This document shows positions 52,950 to 64,000 of a DNA stretch of 64,000 nt, piece after piece. Source of the DNA: Xanthostigma xanthostigma (taxonomy: Eukaryota; Arthropoda; Insecta; Raphidioptera; Raphidiidae); contig OY754469.1 of the NCBI GenBank assembly GCA_963575645.1, positions 11,674,001 to 11,738,000 of the forward strand, in the 5' to 3' direction. The notes under the pieces are model-generated. The model was not told the DNA's origin. It saw only the letters and a list, made by a program, of their open reading frames with translations, and did not search any database. The position numbers and the translations under genes are program-made. Positions within the stretch are counted from its first letter, which is position 1; each line of letters opens with the position of its first letter.

Positions 52950-53826
52950 TAGTTGGCAAAACCAAAAGTGCACATCCCGCAATTTTCCACTGTATGATAA
53001 AAAAATAACAATTAAAAAATATTTTTAATAAATTTAACAAGATTTAAAAATTTAAAGAAATAAATAATTAAAAATTGAAAAAATATTTTTTTTTAAGTTT
53101 GCAAAAATAAAAAAAATTAAGAACTAAGTATACATAATATAATATATAATTAATATCAAGTGGAATAAAATAAAACAAAATAAAAAGAAAAAAAAAAGAA
53201 AAAAATCAATGATATCGTAAGGATTCGAACCCAGGACCTTGCCCTTGGGGATCCGACGGCATAACCATTGCGCCACGGCTGCCTAATACGTCTAGTGGTG
53301 TTATCACGGTATACAAGTGTAGCACTTGTTTTATGGATTACACTGTATTTACCAGCAATTATTATATTGTTTTAAACTATTACCTAGCTGTCAAAAATAA
53401 TAAAAAATAAAACTGTTTATAAAAATTAAACTACTGAACACATTTTAGTGAATTTAAATAGGGTTCTGGTCTGATAGTAAACAAAGTGAATAAAATATAA
53501 CCCAAGGCAATCCGACCAAAATTGCGATCTGTAGAGTCGTGACGTACGTACATACGTACGTACATACGTACGTACGTACATACGTACAGACCAACCGACA
53601 ACTGCTGTTTGTGATTTTCAATTACAATTTTAATAGTATTTATGAACTCAAATTGATTTAAAAATGGTTCTATTTTATAGATTAGAATCTCCTCTTTTCA
53701 AAAAGCTTCAATTTGAATGGATTTCGTGTGAAATTAACTTAGATATAACTTCTTATATGAACGAAAGTCAGCTCTGACGCACAAAGCGATAATAAAGCAC
53801 ATACCGCTAGTTTAGCGGTATGTGCA
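52950..53826 (-). mobile_element. Family B, copy 3
   Basis: Inverse of 21603-22456 and very similar to it. The TACG microsatellite is longer here (53541-53587). The hairpin is at 53797-53825. Confidence 0.85.
53214..53284 (-). pseudogene. tRNA-like module of family B, copy 3
   Basis: A box TGGCGCAATGG and B box GGTTCGAATCC are intact. The A box matches an arginine-type tRNA better than the other copies do. Confidence 0.7.
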
Positions 53827-53861
53827 ATAGTGATAACACATCTGTGGACTAAAGGCTTCAG

Positions 53862-54292
53862 TTAAGAGTATTCGTCCCTGCAAATACCCCCTGCACCCTT
53901 CATCTCAAATCTTTTCCCCTCGCCTAAAAACGGTTCGCGCTCTCCCGACGCTATTTTTAAAGCTAGAGGGTTCTGGTAAACGCCAAATGAAAGACAAAGA
54001 ATCGGACTACAGATCCTTCAGGCGAATTTTTTGAAAAAAAGTTCCTGAAAAAACTTACAACCTTTTGAAAAAAAAAATAAGTTACGTAATATTTCACACG
54101 TAGACGAAACTTTTTTTAAAAAAATTCGCCTGAAGGATCTGTAGTCTAATTCTTTGTCTTTCATTTGGCGTTTACCAGAACCACCCTCTAGCTTTAAAAA
54201 TAGCGTCGGGAGAGCGCGAACCGTTTTTAGGCGAAGGGAAAAGATTTGAGATGAAGGGTGCAGGGGGTGTTTGCAGGGACGAATACTCTTAA
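53862..54292. mobile_element. Foldback with ~175-bp arms, TTAA ends
   Basis: Left arm 53862-54035 and right arm 54115-54292 are inverted and close to identical (AAGAGTATTCGTCCCTGCAA, GCCAAATGAAAGACAAAGAA). Both ends are TTAA, which would fit a piggyBac-type target but could be chance. Confidence 0.8.
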
Positions 54293-54555
54293 AAAAAAAA
54301 TGTGTCAATCGGTTGAGTAGAGATTGCTGGCGGATTGGCTATAGAAAAATGGGGTTTGTGTTTTAAATATATAGATCGCCAACACTCACAGGTTTCTTGA
54401 TTTGTGAACGGAATAAAGCATATTACAATTGTACGGAAAAAATTGTATGACATAATTAATCCAACACAAAACTCAATGGTGATTTTGTGATTATATTTTA
54501 ATATTCAGAATATTACTGACGAAAATACTCTTTTCTTAAACCGGAAACATGTAAT

Positions 54556-55110
54556 CAGCGTTGCCAGTTTTTTTTTTTGCCAAGTCGGGATTTTGGAACT
54601 CTTTGAGTGAAAACAGCGGGATTCTTTCGTCGAAAGCGGGACATAGTAAAAAAACGTATATAATCAGAAATTTTTAAATACCTATTTATCTTTTTATTTG
54701 AATTAAAATTACGTTTACGTGACAATAGATAGCAAAAATAGTCATAGAAAATTTATTTTAATAAAAATATAATATTTTAAATCAGATTTACCCTATCGTT
54801 AAATAGTATTCGTCATCAGAATAAAAAAATAAAAACAGAAATCAAAATCAAAAAAGTTTTATTCATTAGAAAAATATGGCGTTTCAAACAATAGTCTGTG
54901 GAGTGAGTGAAACAAATTGCAACTTACAATAAGAGAATAATTATTTATAAGAATTACTTATTCATGATATTTCAGTGAAGATTTAACTTCTTTTAAAGTT
55001 ATCCCCGAGTTATCCCCGAAAAGCGGGACTGAGCCTGTCCCGCGCGGGACATTCAATTTTGATTTAAAAATCGGGACGTCCCGCCAAAATCGGGACGTCT
55101 GGCAACGCTG
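54556..55110. mobile_element. hAT MITE, perfect 8-bp target duplication
   Basis: Ends CAGCGTTGCCAG and CTGGCAACGCTG, flanked on both sides by CATGTAAT (54548-54555, 55111-55118). The terminal regions have GCGGGA/TCCCGC words and the centre is A-rich. 555 bp, no transposase. Confidence 0.92.
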
Positions 55111-55118
55111 CATGTAAT

Positions 55119-56879
55119 ACACTCCACCACCACGCTTTTCTATAAAAAGTTACCCTTTTTATGTAAAATTTTGTCTGTATTAGGGTGAAGTTTTTAGCTT
55201 ATAAATGCCATTTTAAATCTTCCTTAATGGATTTTTTTCTGACAGGCATATTTTTTCCTTTAAGAAGGTAAAGATGACGTGGCACTATTTTTGTGTGTTA
55301 TGAAGGGCGGCGTTCATTTTTTTTTGCGATGTAATGTGAGTGTTTTGTTTTTTTATCTATAAAATTTGTCAAATAGAATTATTGTTATTTAGTGTACTTA
55401 AAATATTTTTGTTATTCTGAAACCTATACTTTTCTTCTTCGTCTGATTCTTTAACTGAAATAAATAAAAACACAAATTGATTTTGCGATTGTGCTGAATG
55501 GACATTCCAGAAGCCAATTGTGAAGTTGAGCACGGCATTATTAAAATCGTAAAAAGCATTTCAAACAATCATTGAATAAATTTCAAATAAGTTCCTTATG
55601 GCAAGTTTACACGTCATTAAAGCACAAATAGCCAACAGGAATTCCGTTAAACTGGATGGCAAACACACACGTGAATTTCCATTTTATTTTATTATTTCTT
55701 GATTTGATTTTTTCAATTTTACCCGCCACTTACACCACCGCCCGACCCTTACCTGCCACCATATTCTGGACCAAGCGATCCATTCAGAGTATTTTTTTCA
55801 TTGATGGCCATATTCATCGAACGTAAGTAGTTATTTATTCGATTCATTTGTTCTTCAGGTAACTATTCCTCCGAATAAATAGCGATAATTCAATTCACCA
55901 AAAATAATTATGTTTACTGCAGGTATAAATCTATTCTGTCCAAATTCCCAGGTATAAATATTTGTTCGCCTGATAAAACAATATTGGCCGCCACATAGAT
56001 CATAATACCTAACCTATAAACGTGGAATATTATATCTACAGTTGCTCTTGTGAATGTGTTGTTTATTAACCTTTTGTTAAGTGTTGTAAAACATTAAAGT
56101 TAGTGGAAGTTTTGTGTGCAGTTGATTTAGGATAAAACATTATTATTTTGACGTTTACGCTAACGCCATCGGTCGGATTTTTGGATGAACGTCAACATAT
56201 TCAACAAAAAGAGCAAGGAGTATAGTGCAGTGTATATTTATTCTTTAACTACTTGATATTTTGCTTGGTTAATTGAAATTAAATTTTATTATAACAAATA
56301 AATTCTATATTTAATAGTGTTCGGGTGAATATGGGCATAAAGCCATCATTTTGAAAAATTATGAAAGATTTCGATTTTTGATAAAATTTCTAAACTCTTT
56401 AAGTATGAAGAGGTGTTGAGAGGTTTTTCCGACATGTTTTCTTCGTTTTAGTGCCCTTTTTACGCAGTTGGATTTTTTGTTTTTTTCCATTTTTTTCCCA
56501 GTGTGTGGACGTGGATTGCGAAAGAAGATCATCAATAAACAGCGACAATAAATCGCCGCTGCGTATGTTTGATTATGTCGACGTGTTTGTTGTGCGCCGT
56601 CCGTGCGGTTGTAGTGTCGAGGTATTTGAGTGTGTTTTTGTGTAAACAAGAGAAAGAGAGCTCCCGGTCCCGGGTGTCGGTCGGCTGCATTAAGGACTCA
56701 CTTAACGGAAGTGGTTGTGTGTGTATGTGTGTATATAAGAGAATGCACATGTTTATATGTGCAATATTGGGGGCGAATTATACTCCTTCATATCATAACC
56801 GTTTGTAAAGTGCAGCCGAACACGAGCGATTTTCAGCTAGAATTACATAACCGCAACATCGCTATACAAATAAATAAAA
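55119..56879. other. 1.7 kb without a confident feature
   Basis: 56359-56911 has several overlapping ORFs on both strands and a GT-rich run at about 56715-56735, but no recognisable protein. No repeat partner in the window. Confidence 0.5.
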
Positions 56880-57453
56880 CTAGTGTGACCTGTGCGAATT
56901 ATTCGCACTAAATAAGTATAATAATTATCACTTTACAAAATTATTTTTTAAATATGATTGCAGGTATTCAATTCGTTTCTAATTTTGCACACTGCTTATA
57001 ACGTTCTTCTTTTTGTTGTATTACAATATGAAGCTCAGATGACAGATCGAAGAAATATTTTACTAAAATTGTCATATAGAGGCGCAAGTAGCAAAAGCGT
57101 TGAGCTAAGCCGTCAGATGGCATCATGCAGCATTGCTGTGACGTTGTTCAGCGTTGCTCGCTGTTTCAAAATTATAGCCGTCAGATGGCAGTATGCAGTA
57201 TTGTGTTACAATTTGAAGGTCAGATGACAGATCGAAGTAGCCGTCAGATGGCAGACGTTGTTCAGAGTTGCTGTATTTTAATTAATTTACAAAAACAAAA
57301 GCAATAATAACTTTTTAGTTGTCGATGTCAGTAGAGCAAGCAATTATCTGTAAAATTATATATAATTTATGTGGAGTAATTGTGAAATTGTGAGATTTTT
57401 TCTAAAAAGGGAGGCAAACATCTTTAACCTTAGCGTATTAATATATTATATGA
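56880..57453 (-). mobile_element. Non-autonomous Helitron, copy 2 of a similar pair
   Basis: Same ends as 50873-51465: the GTGCGAATAATTCGCAC hairpin, then CTAG and T; 5' TCATATAATATATTAATACG after A. Contains repeated CCGTCAGATGGCAG words. Small deletions distinguish it from copy 1. Confidence 0.88.
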
Positions 57454-58164
57454 TTGAAGTGTCTGTTTGTAATGTCAAAATAACAGCTTTTTATTAAATG
57501 CATATGAAAGTATGTATAAGTTTGACCCTGCAGGCCATCCCTGAAACTTCCCGCTATTTTTGAGTTCAAAACGCTTAAAAATATATAAAATATAGCAAGA
57601 AGTTTATTTTTTAACTCTTTGAGCTCACAAAAAAAACACTTTCATATATATATAACAAATGAACCAATTTTGATGCGGTTAGCGTGGATCAACGCAGTTT
57701 TTTTAACCCAAGACAGTAATTTATTCCAAAAAAATCGATCTGATAAGAATTTTACGAGTAATTTTCAAAAAACACTTTTTTTATGAATTTTTCATTCACG
57801 ATACCTCTTGAACAAATGAACCGATTTGATCCGATTTGCGGCAATCGGCGCAGTTTTTTGAGGAGAAGAGTTGATTAGATTTTGGAAATAATCGGTTTAG
57901 TAGTTTAGAAAATATTCCAAAAGAACAAATATCGAAAAATTTTATATTTTGAGATTTCTCAAAATCTATTCGGCCGAATCATTCCAAATTTTCAGGAAAG
58001 TCACGTTTATACACATACACACACACACAGCCCTACGGACATCATCGCCAAAATAGCCAGAATTGCTTCCTAGGTCCTCAAACCGTCGAGATCTGACAAA
58101 AACTCAATTTTCGAAAATCGGAGTGAAAACAATAATATCCCGATTTTTTTGAAAAAATCATTGA
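57454..58164. other. Probable degenerate TE DNA
   Basis: GTCTGTTTGTAATGTCAAAA..AACAGCTTTTTA (about 57470-57500) recurs inverted at 59145-59175 and 43752-43785. An ACACACAC run is at about 58016-58028. No ORF. Confidence 0.45.
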
Positions 58165-58376
58165 TTTTTTTATAGCTGGAAGTTATAAAAAGACAATTTT
58201 TAAAGTTTCTGTCTGTCTGTTTGTTCCGGCTAATCTCCGAAACGACTGGACCGATTTTGACGGGATTTTCACTGGCGGATAGCTGATGTTACAAGGAGTA
58301 ATTTATAGAAAATTTTCGTAACCTCTGCGAACTAAACAAACATGAATTCCACGCGAACGAAGTCGCGGGTTACAGT
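58165..58376 (+). mobile_element. Helitron fragment (CGCGGGTTAC family), copy 2
   Basis: GGCTAATCTCCGAAACGACT, TTTCACTGGCGGATAGCTGA, ending GTCGCGGGTTACAGTTCG where CTGCTAG would be expected. The terminal bases are altered. Confidence 0.65.
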
Positions 58377-58379
58377 TCG

Positions 58380-58500
58380 TCTATACTAATGTTATAAAGA
58401 GACAAAGTTTTCAAGTTTAACTGTAGGAGGTAATCTCCGAAACTACTCATCTGATTTCAAATTTTTTTTTCACTAATATTAAGAAGTTTTAATAGGCCAT
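58380..58500 (+). mobile_element. Helitron 5' end fragment
   Basis: TCTATACTAATGTTATAAAG opens a Lep1-like 5' region with GGTAATCTCCGAAACTACTC. No matching 3' end follows. It abuts the previous fragment directly. Confidence 0.65.
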
Positions 58501-58907
58501 AATATTTTATCGCTTTAAAATAAAAGCGCTTTTATGGAAGTTCGACTTGCATATCTTTTCGCTTAAATCTTGTGATCCTGCAAGTGTTCATAAACTCGGC
58601 ACGTGTTAAATTTTTTTTTTGTTCTCTGTTTTTCTTCAACCGATGTTGTCTCTCTTTCACCGGCCGTATACTTAAGAGAGCAGCTGCTGTGTTAACAGCG
58701 TCTTCTCATCTAACTTACATTATTAAAAACATTACCCTCCTTCTGGGGCAGTCGGGTAAAAACGCTCTTGAACTCTTACAACAGACCTCCTGTGTTTGTC
58801 AAACTTACCACATCAACAGGGTCGTTTGATTTAATTTAATAAAACTCAAGCGACCGGTCGTGCAAATATTTGACATTAAAATTTTGTTTTTATAAACAAA
58901 ATGGCGG
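58501..58907. other. No recognisable feature
   Basis: The 85-codon ORF at 58572-58829 has no recognisable domain. Confidence 0.45.
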
Positions 58908-59115
58908 TTGCCCGCGACTTCGTCCGCATGCGTTTTAATTTTTTTACGCGGAACCCTATTTTTTTTGTAAAATAAAAGTACCCTAAGTCACTCCTATATA
59001 ACATCAGCTATCTGTCAGTGAAAGTCACGTCAAAATCGGTCCAGTCGTTTCGTAAATTAGCCGGCACAAACAGACAGACAGACAAAAATTTTAAATATTG
59101 TTTTTTGTTATAAGA
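58908..59115 (-). mobile_element. Helitron fragment (CGCGGGTTAC family), copy 3
   Basis: On the minus strand it has a (TCTG)n tract, CTAATTTACGAAACGACTGG, ACTTTCACTGACAGATAGC and a 3' ACGAAGTCGCGGGCAAC. Lacks CTAG. Confidence 0.65.
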
Positions 59116-59467
59116 ACCATATATACTTTCATACGCATTCAGTAAAAAGCTGTTATTTTGACGTTACAGACACTTAAATTTTATTTATTTTTTATTATAA
59201 CAGGAAAAAAAATTGTACTTCAATCTTAGGATTATTAGCACTGTTTATTTATTTCTATAGATATTTATTAATTTATTAATTCACAATGATGATGAACGCA
59301 TGACATTCGACAAATTTATATTTAAAAACAAGAAATTAAGAATATACAATCCATATATGCAGTATTTTTGTTTTCCGATGTGAAAAATTTGTGATTCTTA
59401 AATGTATTACAATTAGAAGAAGAAAGTCTTCGTAACATTGGATAAAAATAAATAATAATAATGACTT
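59116..59467. other. No recognisable feature
   Basis: AT-rich, apart from the short repeat at 59145-59175 noted under 57454. Confidence 0.5.
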
Positions 59468-59860
59468 TAACGTCTGGTTCTCGACTTAATGTAATAACAA
59501 ACGCCATTCGCACCACTACTATTGTCAATCTATCACACTACCCGTTATTTTCTACATTTTTTAAAATTCCACTTAATAGCAAAGGGCAAATAAAGGAATT
59601 TTAGGACATTAGGATAAGGTAGACAAATTTTGAGCACAGGAGTTTGACAGGTAATCGGCTATTGCCTTGAATAAGGAACCATCTCGATATTTATCTATAG
59701 AATTATTTAGGGAACACATGGAAAACCTCAACAAGATGACCTGTACAGGAGTTACCGTTTCTCGGCGAAAGGTAGCAGGAAAAATTCCCAGCCACATCTG
59801 CCCCCGTCGGGATTCAAATGCGAGTCTAGTGCTCTCACCACTACGCCACCCCGCTCGGTT
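59468..59860 (-). mobile_element. tRNA-derived SINE, copy 2
   Basis: Same order as 18520-18932. The A box TGGCGTAGTGG is kept, but about 17 bp just before the B-box core is deleted (ATTTGAATCCC remains), which should disable the internal promoter. Confidence 0.8.
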
Positions 59861-59984
59861 GCATTGGATAAATATAAAGCAATAGACATACTAACTGTTA
59901 AAATTGCATTTATCGTATTGCCGTTTTGAAAATGTTTTTGGTCATTTTTCGAGTATAAAATGCTATCAAAATTTATAAAAAACT

Positions 59985-60295
59985 CCGGGTCGCAGTGCCA
60001 TACCCTGCCGACAATATAGTGTATTTGCTTTTATAGGCAGTGTGGCTCTATTATATGAACTTAACTTTTTTTTGGCAAAAATAAAAAAAAAATACCCCTT
60101 AATACACCCCTTAAAACAACATTGTTTTACTTAATTTCAATACTACATATCAATTCAACATCTGTACCAAATTATATACACTCTTCAGTATGTAAATCCA
60201 TATCAGAAACTTGTGTTTTCATAAAATTTGTAAGTCCGGTCCTGTCGGGCCGATTTTATTAAAATTTTAGCAACACATTTTAATAATTACTAAAG
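59985..60295 (+). repeat. Dispersed repeat family G, copy 2
   Basis: CCGGGTCGCAGTGCCATACC to TCCTGTCGGGCCGATTTTAT. Partner of 50497-50800. Confidence 0.7.
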
Positions 60296-60497
60296 GGTTA
60301 AATTTCAAATTTGAAACGATTCCGAGAATTTTTTTAGTATTTTTGGGCTCGAAAACTTTTTTCAACCCCTAAATACCACCCTTAACATGGCCCGAATGGG
60401 CCCATTTTAAATAGGCTTCGTGCGGTGATGGATTTCAATATGTGGTCGAAATTTCGTTAAAATCAATTAACTCCTTCGAAAGTTATAGCCCGCACAC

Positions 60498-60632
<135 letters not shown>

Positions 60633-61399
60633 AACATTTCCAAAAATGGTGCCAAACTTCTTAGAAAGTTATGAAACGTCGAGAAATTTTGGTCCGACCC
60701 CTAGGTCCTGCCATCCGACCGACGCCAATAGTGTAAGTGCCTTATGGCAAATACACTAATAAAAATCGTAAACAACAGGGTTTCACGTAATGTAACTATT
60801 TTTATAAAAAAAAAGTGTGAGCATCATCCACATAAGCTCACGGGAGAAATGAAATTTCTCTAGAGTTATGAGCTCGTTTCTTTGATTCGTTATCCAGTTT
60901 GCTAACAAATGTTTCTCTTTTCCTTTAATTTTGCGTTGCCAAGATTTCTCGTATATCTCTCGCCCGTTGAATCATGACCCCTTTAACGTTACACAAAATT
61001 TCAAACAGATACGGCGCTAAAGAAGAGTCATTTCAAAAAAATAATTTAGAATTTAAAATTATCTTTATCACTAAAAGTTGTCATTAGCTTTTAGTGATGT
61101 CTTTAAGATTGTGCTAAACGTCGCCTCGAAAATGAATTTACCTGCTTTGAAGGTAGAGTGTGATGGCATGCAGACAGGAGGTGGCTCGTGGTAATTGTAT
61201 CGAGTTACATTCTTCCAACACACACGCAGACTGGATAGACACAGATGCTGTGTGCGTAGGACGACGATGGTGCGTTCTGGTGCGATCTGTCGTACTGCCG
61301 GCAACGTCTGGTTCGAAGATCCAGAGCAACAGACTTCCTTCCGTATGTGTCACATGTCCTATACAAACATCTAGAGTCCCCTCGCGCGCTTATAGATGT
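60633..61399. other. No confident gene
   Basis: 61130-61400 is less AT-rich with overlapping ORFs on both strands (61160-61498, 61205-61459), none with a recognisable domain. Confidence 0.45.
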
Positions 61400-61470
61400 C
61401 AGTGGCGGCGCGTGAACATTTTTGAATGGGCGTTTTGCAGGGTAAACCGGAAGTACCAAGGGATGTGGAG
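61400..61470 (+). mobile_element. hAT-like end (CAGTGGCGGCGCGTGAAC)
   Basis: CAGTGGCGGCGCGTGAAC preceded by ATAGATGT looks like a hAT terminal repeat and target. The opposite end was not found. Confidence 0.45.
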
Positions 61471-61540
61471 GGAAGGAGGGTTAATTAAATGTTTATGATG
61501 TTTTAATTATTTCAAACACTGTTGACAACAGTATACCCTG

Positions 61541-61985
61541 TAACACTAGTCACTACTGCCGCATAAGCCGTGTGTCGTGTATCATGTACTGTGTACGACA
61601 TACCCGAGTCAAATCCATCAAATGTGTTGATTGAATGAGATGAATGAAAAAGTTAGGGGTTATAGCTTAATAGCCCGTTTATGCACGTCATCCTAAAAAA
61701 ATGTTTATGCTCCCCCTTGTCATGGATTAAGTCCTTCGATAGTTTGGATCTTGTCATGAACTCCAGAAGATTGGTGACTCGATTGTCCTGAGGAATTACT
61801 CCGATCTAATTAATGTATCGAAAGATGGTTGTTCTCCTGTAGACTAGGGGCCTCGCATTCGAACAGTAAATAGTTGGCGAATGATCACAAACTACAATAA
61901 TGTAACGATATAACACTAGTCACTATTGTCATAAGCCGTGTACCTTCGAGTCAAAGCCGTCAAATGTGTTGACTGAATGAGATAG
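61541..61985 (+). repeat. Diverged direct repeat pair
   Basis: 61541-61650 and 61911-61985 share TAACACTAGTCACTA, GCATAAGCCGTGT/TCATAAGCCGTGT and TCAAATGTGTTGA.TGAATGA. Spacing is about 370 bp. Confidence 0.7.
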
Positions 61986-63105
61986 ATTCAGTGAACACTT
62001 CTAGCATATGACAGTGATATATGCTTATTTGTACTAAAGTTCTAACGGTAAATCCAGCACAAAGCCGATTTAAATAACACGACAATAACTTGTGGCTCAG
62101 GAGGTGCACGGTGTACACTGGAGGTAGTATCTGATAATGTCGCTTCGGAGCGCAGAACAGTGCTAATCGAACGCAATATGCCAGAATGCATACTAGTTTT
62201 GTAGGCTGTCAGTGGCTGTTAAACTTTAGCGTTGATTACACTATTTCTTAACATTAAATATTGATTAAATATGGAAAATATAATTCATTCTACAATTATG
62301 AAGTAGCTAAGATTTTAGTAGCTCTGCAAACTCTGCAGCTCTTATGTCGAGTTGGCGTAAAATCAGGCTGATCAAATGCGAAATTGGTAAAAGACATTGT
62401 CTGATTTAGTTTTCGTGTGAACATAGGAGGAATTAATCTGAAAATATTGTCATAATAATAATTTTTTCTGTTGCATCAAAATTATTTTTTCAAGAGAACG
62501 CTCAAAGCATAGCGACTATAAAGGGACTCTTCAAGTAGCTTGATGCAGATATTATGTATCAGTGTTTGTTGTCTTAAGCAAACCTAGCGTCCCAACATAA
62601 ACCGCACACTCCGACCACTCTAATGACATTAAGTAAAGTTTTTCATTCATAAAAATCTTTAAATGCGTACTCAACATTCGAGTTTTTGTCATATTTTTTA
62701 CTGTTCTTTTTTATAATTGTGTTTGTGTAATTTTTTGCACTGTTCTTATGTCAACACGTATTTTATTCTTGTGTTTTTAGAAAGAGTTTAGGTACTTTGG
62801 AAAAAAAATTGTTGAACAGACTGTTCTTTTTTTGCGCGATAATTGAATGTTTATCATTTTTATGTGCCTATTAATAAAACTAGGAGGGATGTCGTGAAAT
62901 TTATTGCATGAGTTACCGTGAATGTACAAAGTTTTGTTAACAAAGTTGGAACATCCGAACTTCGTTGAAGTTCTTTTCAGTTTCTCTACCATCTAATGTT
63001 TTATGCATTACAACGATTTTTTTCGAATGCATGCGGTAATAATTTTAATTGCTTATCAATGAAATTTTTGTGCAAGAACGTTACTGAATCATTAAAATGC
63101 AGATA
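61986..63105. other. 1.1 kb without recognisable feature
   Basis: AT-rich. The minus-strand ORF 62777-62992 has no domain. Confidence 0.5.
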
Positions 63106-63391
63106 TTGCACATACCGCTAAATTAGCGGTATTGCACATACCGCTAAACTAGCGGTATTTGCTCTCTATTATCGCTTTGCGCTTCAGAGCAGACTTTCGT
63201 TCATACAAGAAGTTATATCCAGGTTAATTTGCACAAAACCCATTCAAATTGTTGCTTTTTAAAAAGAGGAGGATCTGTTCTATAAAACGGAACCATTTTT
63301 AAATTGATTCAGGTTCATAATTAGTCCTAAAATTGTAATTGAAAATCTCGAATAGCAGTTGTCGGTTGGTCTGTACGTACGTATATTCACG
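63106..63391 (+). mobile_element. Family B, copy 4, truncated, with doubled hairpin
   Basis: The opening hairpin (GCACATACCGCTAA..TTAGCGGTA) is present twice in tandem. The body then continues to the TACG microsatellite and stops there. The tRNA-like module and 3' end are absent. Confidence 0.8.
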
Positions 63392-64000
63392 ACTTGAAAA
63401 AAATTTTTTTTTTAAAGTTAACATGACAGAGACAGATAATATTAGAATTTTTTGACTGCATTAGAGATGAAGAGACCCATAGGCAATAAATGCTTAGGGC
63501 ATCAAGGAGTGTTAATCCGGCACTGAGCGTCGAAAATGGTCAATAACCTAATCATAACCTTAAAGATTAACAAATAGCATATTTTGTCTAGGCATCCAGA
63601 ATATGTTTTTGAGAAACCTGAGAAAGGCCGTTTTGCAATTTACTGGAGTATACGGTGATCAGCGATTATAGAGTCGTATAACGATTTTGGTCGACATTTG
63701 AAGTCATTGACGGGGAAGGCTCGCAAATTTTACTCACAACCTGTTTGTCTAGAATTGAACCGAGTATCTTTTGAATGCGAATTCAGTGACAAAGCTATTC
63801 TTGATTTGATGATCTTCCGTAGTGTTGTTGCACGGCATACCTAGGGCGGCAATTTTTTTAGGGGCGGCAAAAATCAGAGTTGAAAAAAATATATGTGTTT
63901 GAAAAAATATAAAGTCAAGTCAAAAATTTTTTTACGATAACGTAATTTCATTAACTAAATTTTTGTAAGCAAATACTGATTTTTTTCCAATGTTCAATTT
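63392..64000. other. No recognisable feature to the window end
   Basis: GGGCGGCAA words at about 63845-63870 look TE-like. No ORF or repeat partner. Confidence 0.45.

Noticed and set aside
61160..61498. 112-codon ORF in a less AT-rich stretch
   Set aside because: ORFs are open on both strands here, no motif is recognisable, and the end runs into a hAT-like terminal repeat.

Overview
The window is AT-rich eukaryotic intergenic DNA. It is built almost entirely from decayed and nested transposable elements, and I find no convincing host protein-coding gene. The mix points to an arthropod, most likely an insect: short non-autonomous Helitrons with TC...CTAG ends, hAT and pogo-like miniature elements, a non-LTR retrotransposon 3' half, a solo LTR, tRNA-derived SINEs and many foldback elements. 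A hemipteran is a reasonable guess, but nothing here fixes the species.

Layout. 1-5.6 kb: sparse, with one mini-Helitron-like repeat, one foldback MITE and hAT ends. 5.6-10.6 kb: three clean Helitrons (5640-5984, 6014-6628, 7994-8378), a near-perfect 199-bp hairpin repeat (7485-7683), a long foldback (9716-10122) and a pogo-like MITE. 11-16 kb: an 8-bp-TSD MITE family, several foldbacks, a 120-bp tandem duplication and the first copy of a segmental duplication whose second copy is at 24.6 kb. 16.4-17.2 kb: a 721-bp solo LTR with a 4-bp target duplication. 18-22.5 kb: a large foldback, a SINE, a tRNA-bearing Helitron, twin hairpins, a hAT MITE and a hairpin-headed tRNA-bearing element. 24-28.5 kb: a foldback, the duplication partner, a Helitron with the best-preserved tRNA-Lys-like module, and two hAT elements with target duplications, one keeping the hAT transposase C-terminus. 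30-36.4 kb: MITEs, including one inserted cleanly into a minisatellite, and a LINE tail. 36.7-42.3 kb: an exact 96-bp repeat pair, a 17-bp minisatellite, and a 5'-truncated LINE (reverse transcriptase) inside a 2.4-kb inverted repeat. 43-50 kb: Helitron fragments and a 1.5-kb foldback with two further insertions, one a pogo-like element. 50-64 kb: two closely similar Helitrons, further copies of families seen earlier, a hAT MITE with a perfect 8-bp target duplication, a second SINE copy and a (TA)n tract.

Three patterns tie the window together. First, a Helitron family carries a tRNA-Lys-derived module, present in four copies and absent from one. Second, an unrelated hairpin-headed family carries a different tRNA-like module and a TACG microsatellite. 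Third, several unrelated-looking repeats share the layout CTGANGA, one base, stem-loop, GAAA, which resembles half of a hammerhead ribozyme core. All coding remnants (LINE reverse transcriptase, hAT transposase C-terminus, a pogo-element ORF) are truncated or broken. No CRISPR arrays, rRNA genes, intact tRNA genes or operon-like structures were seen.
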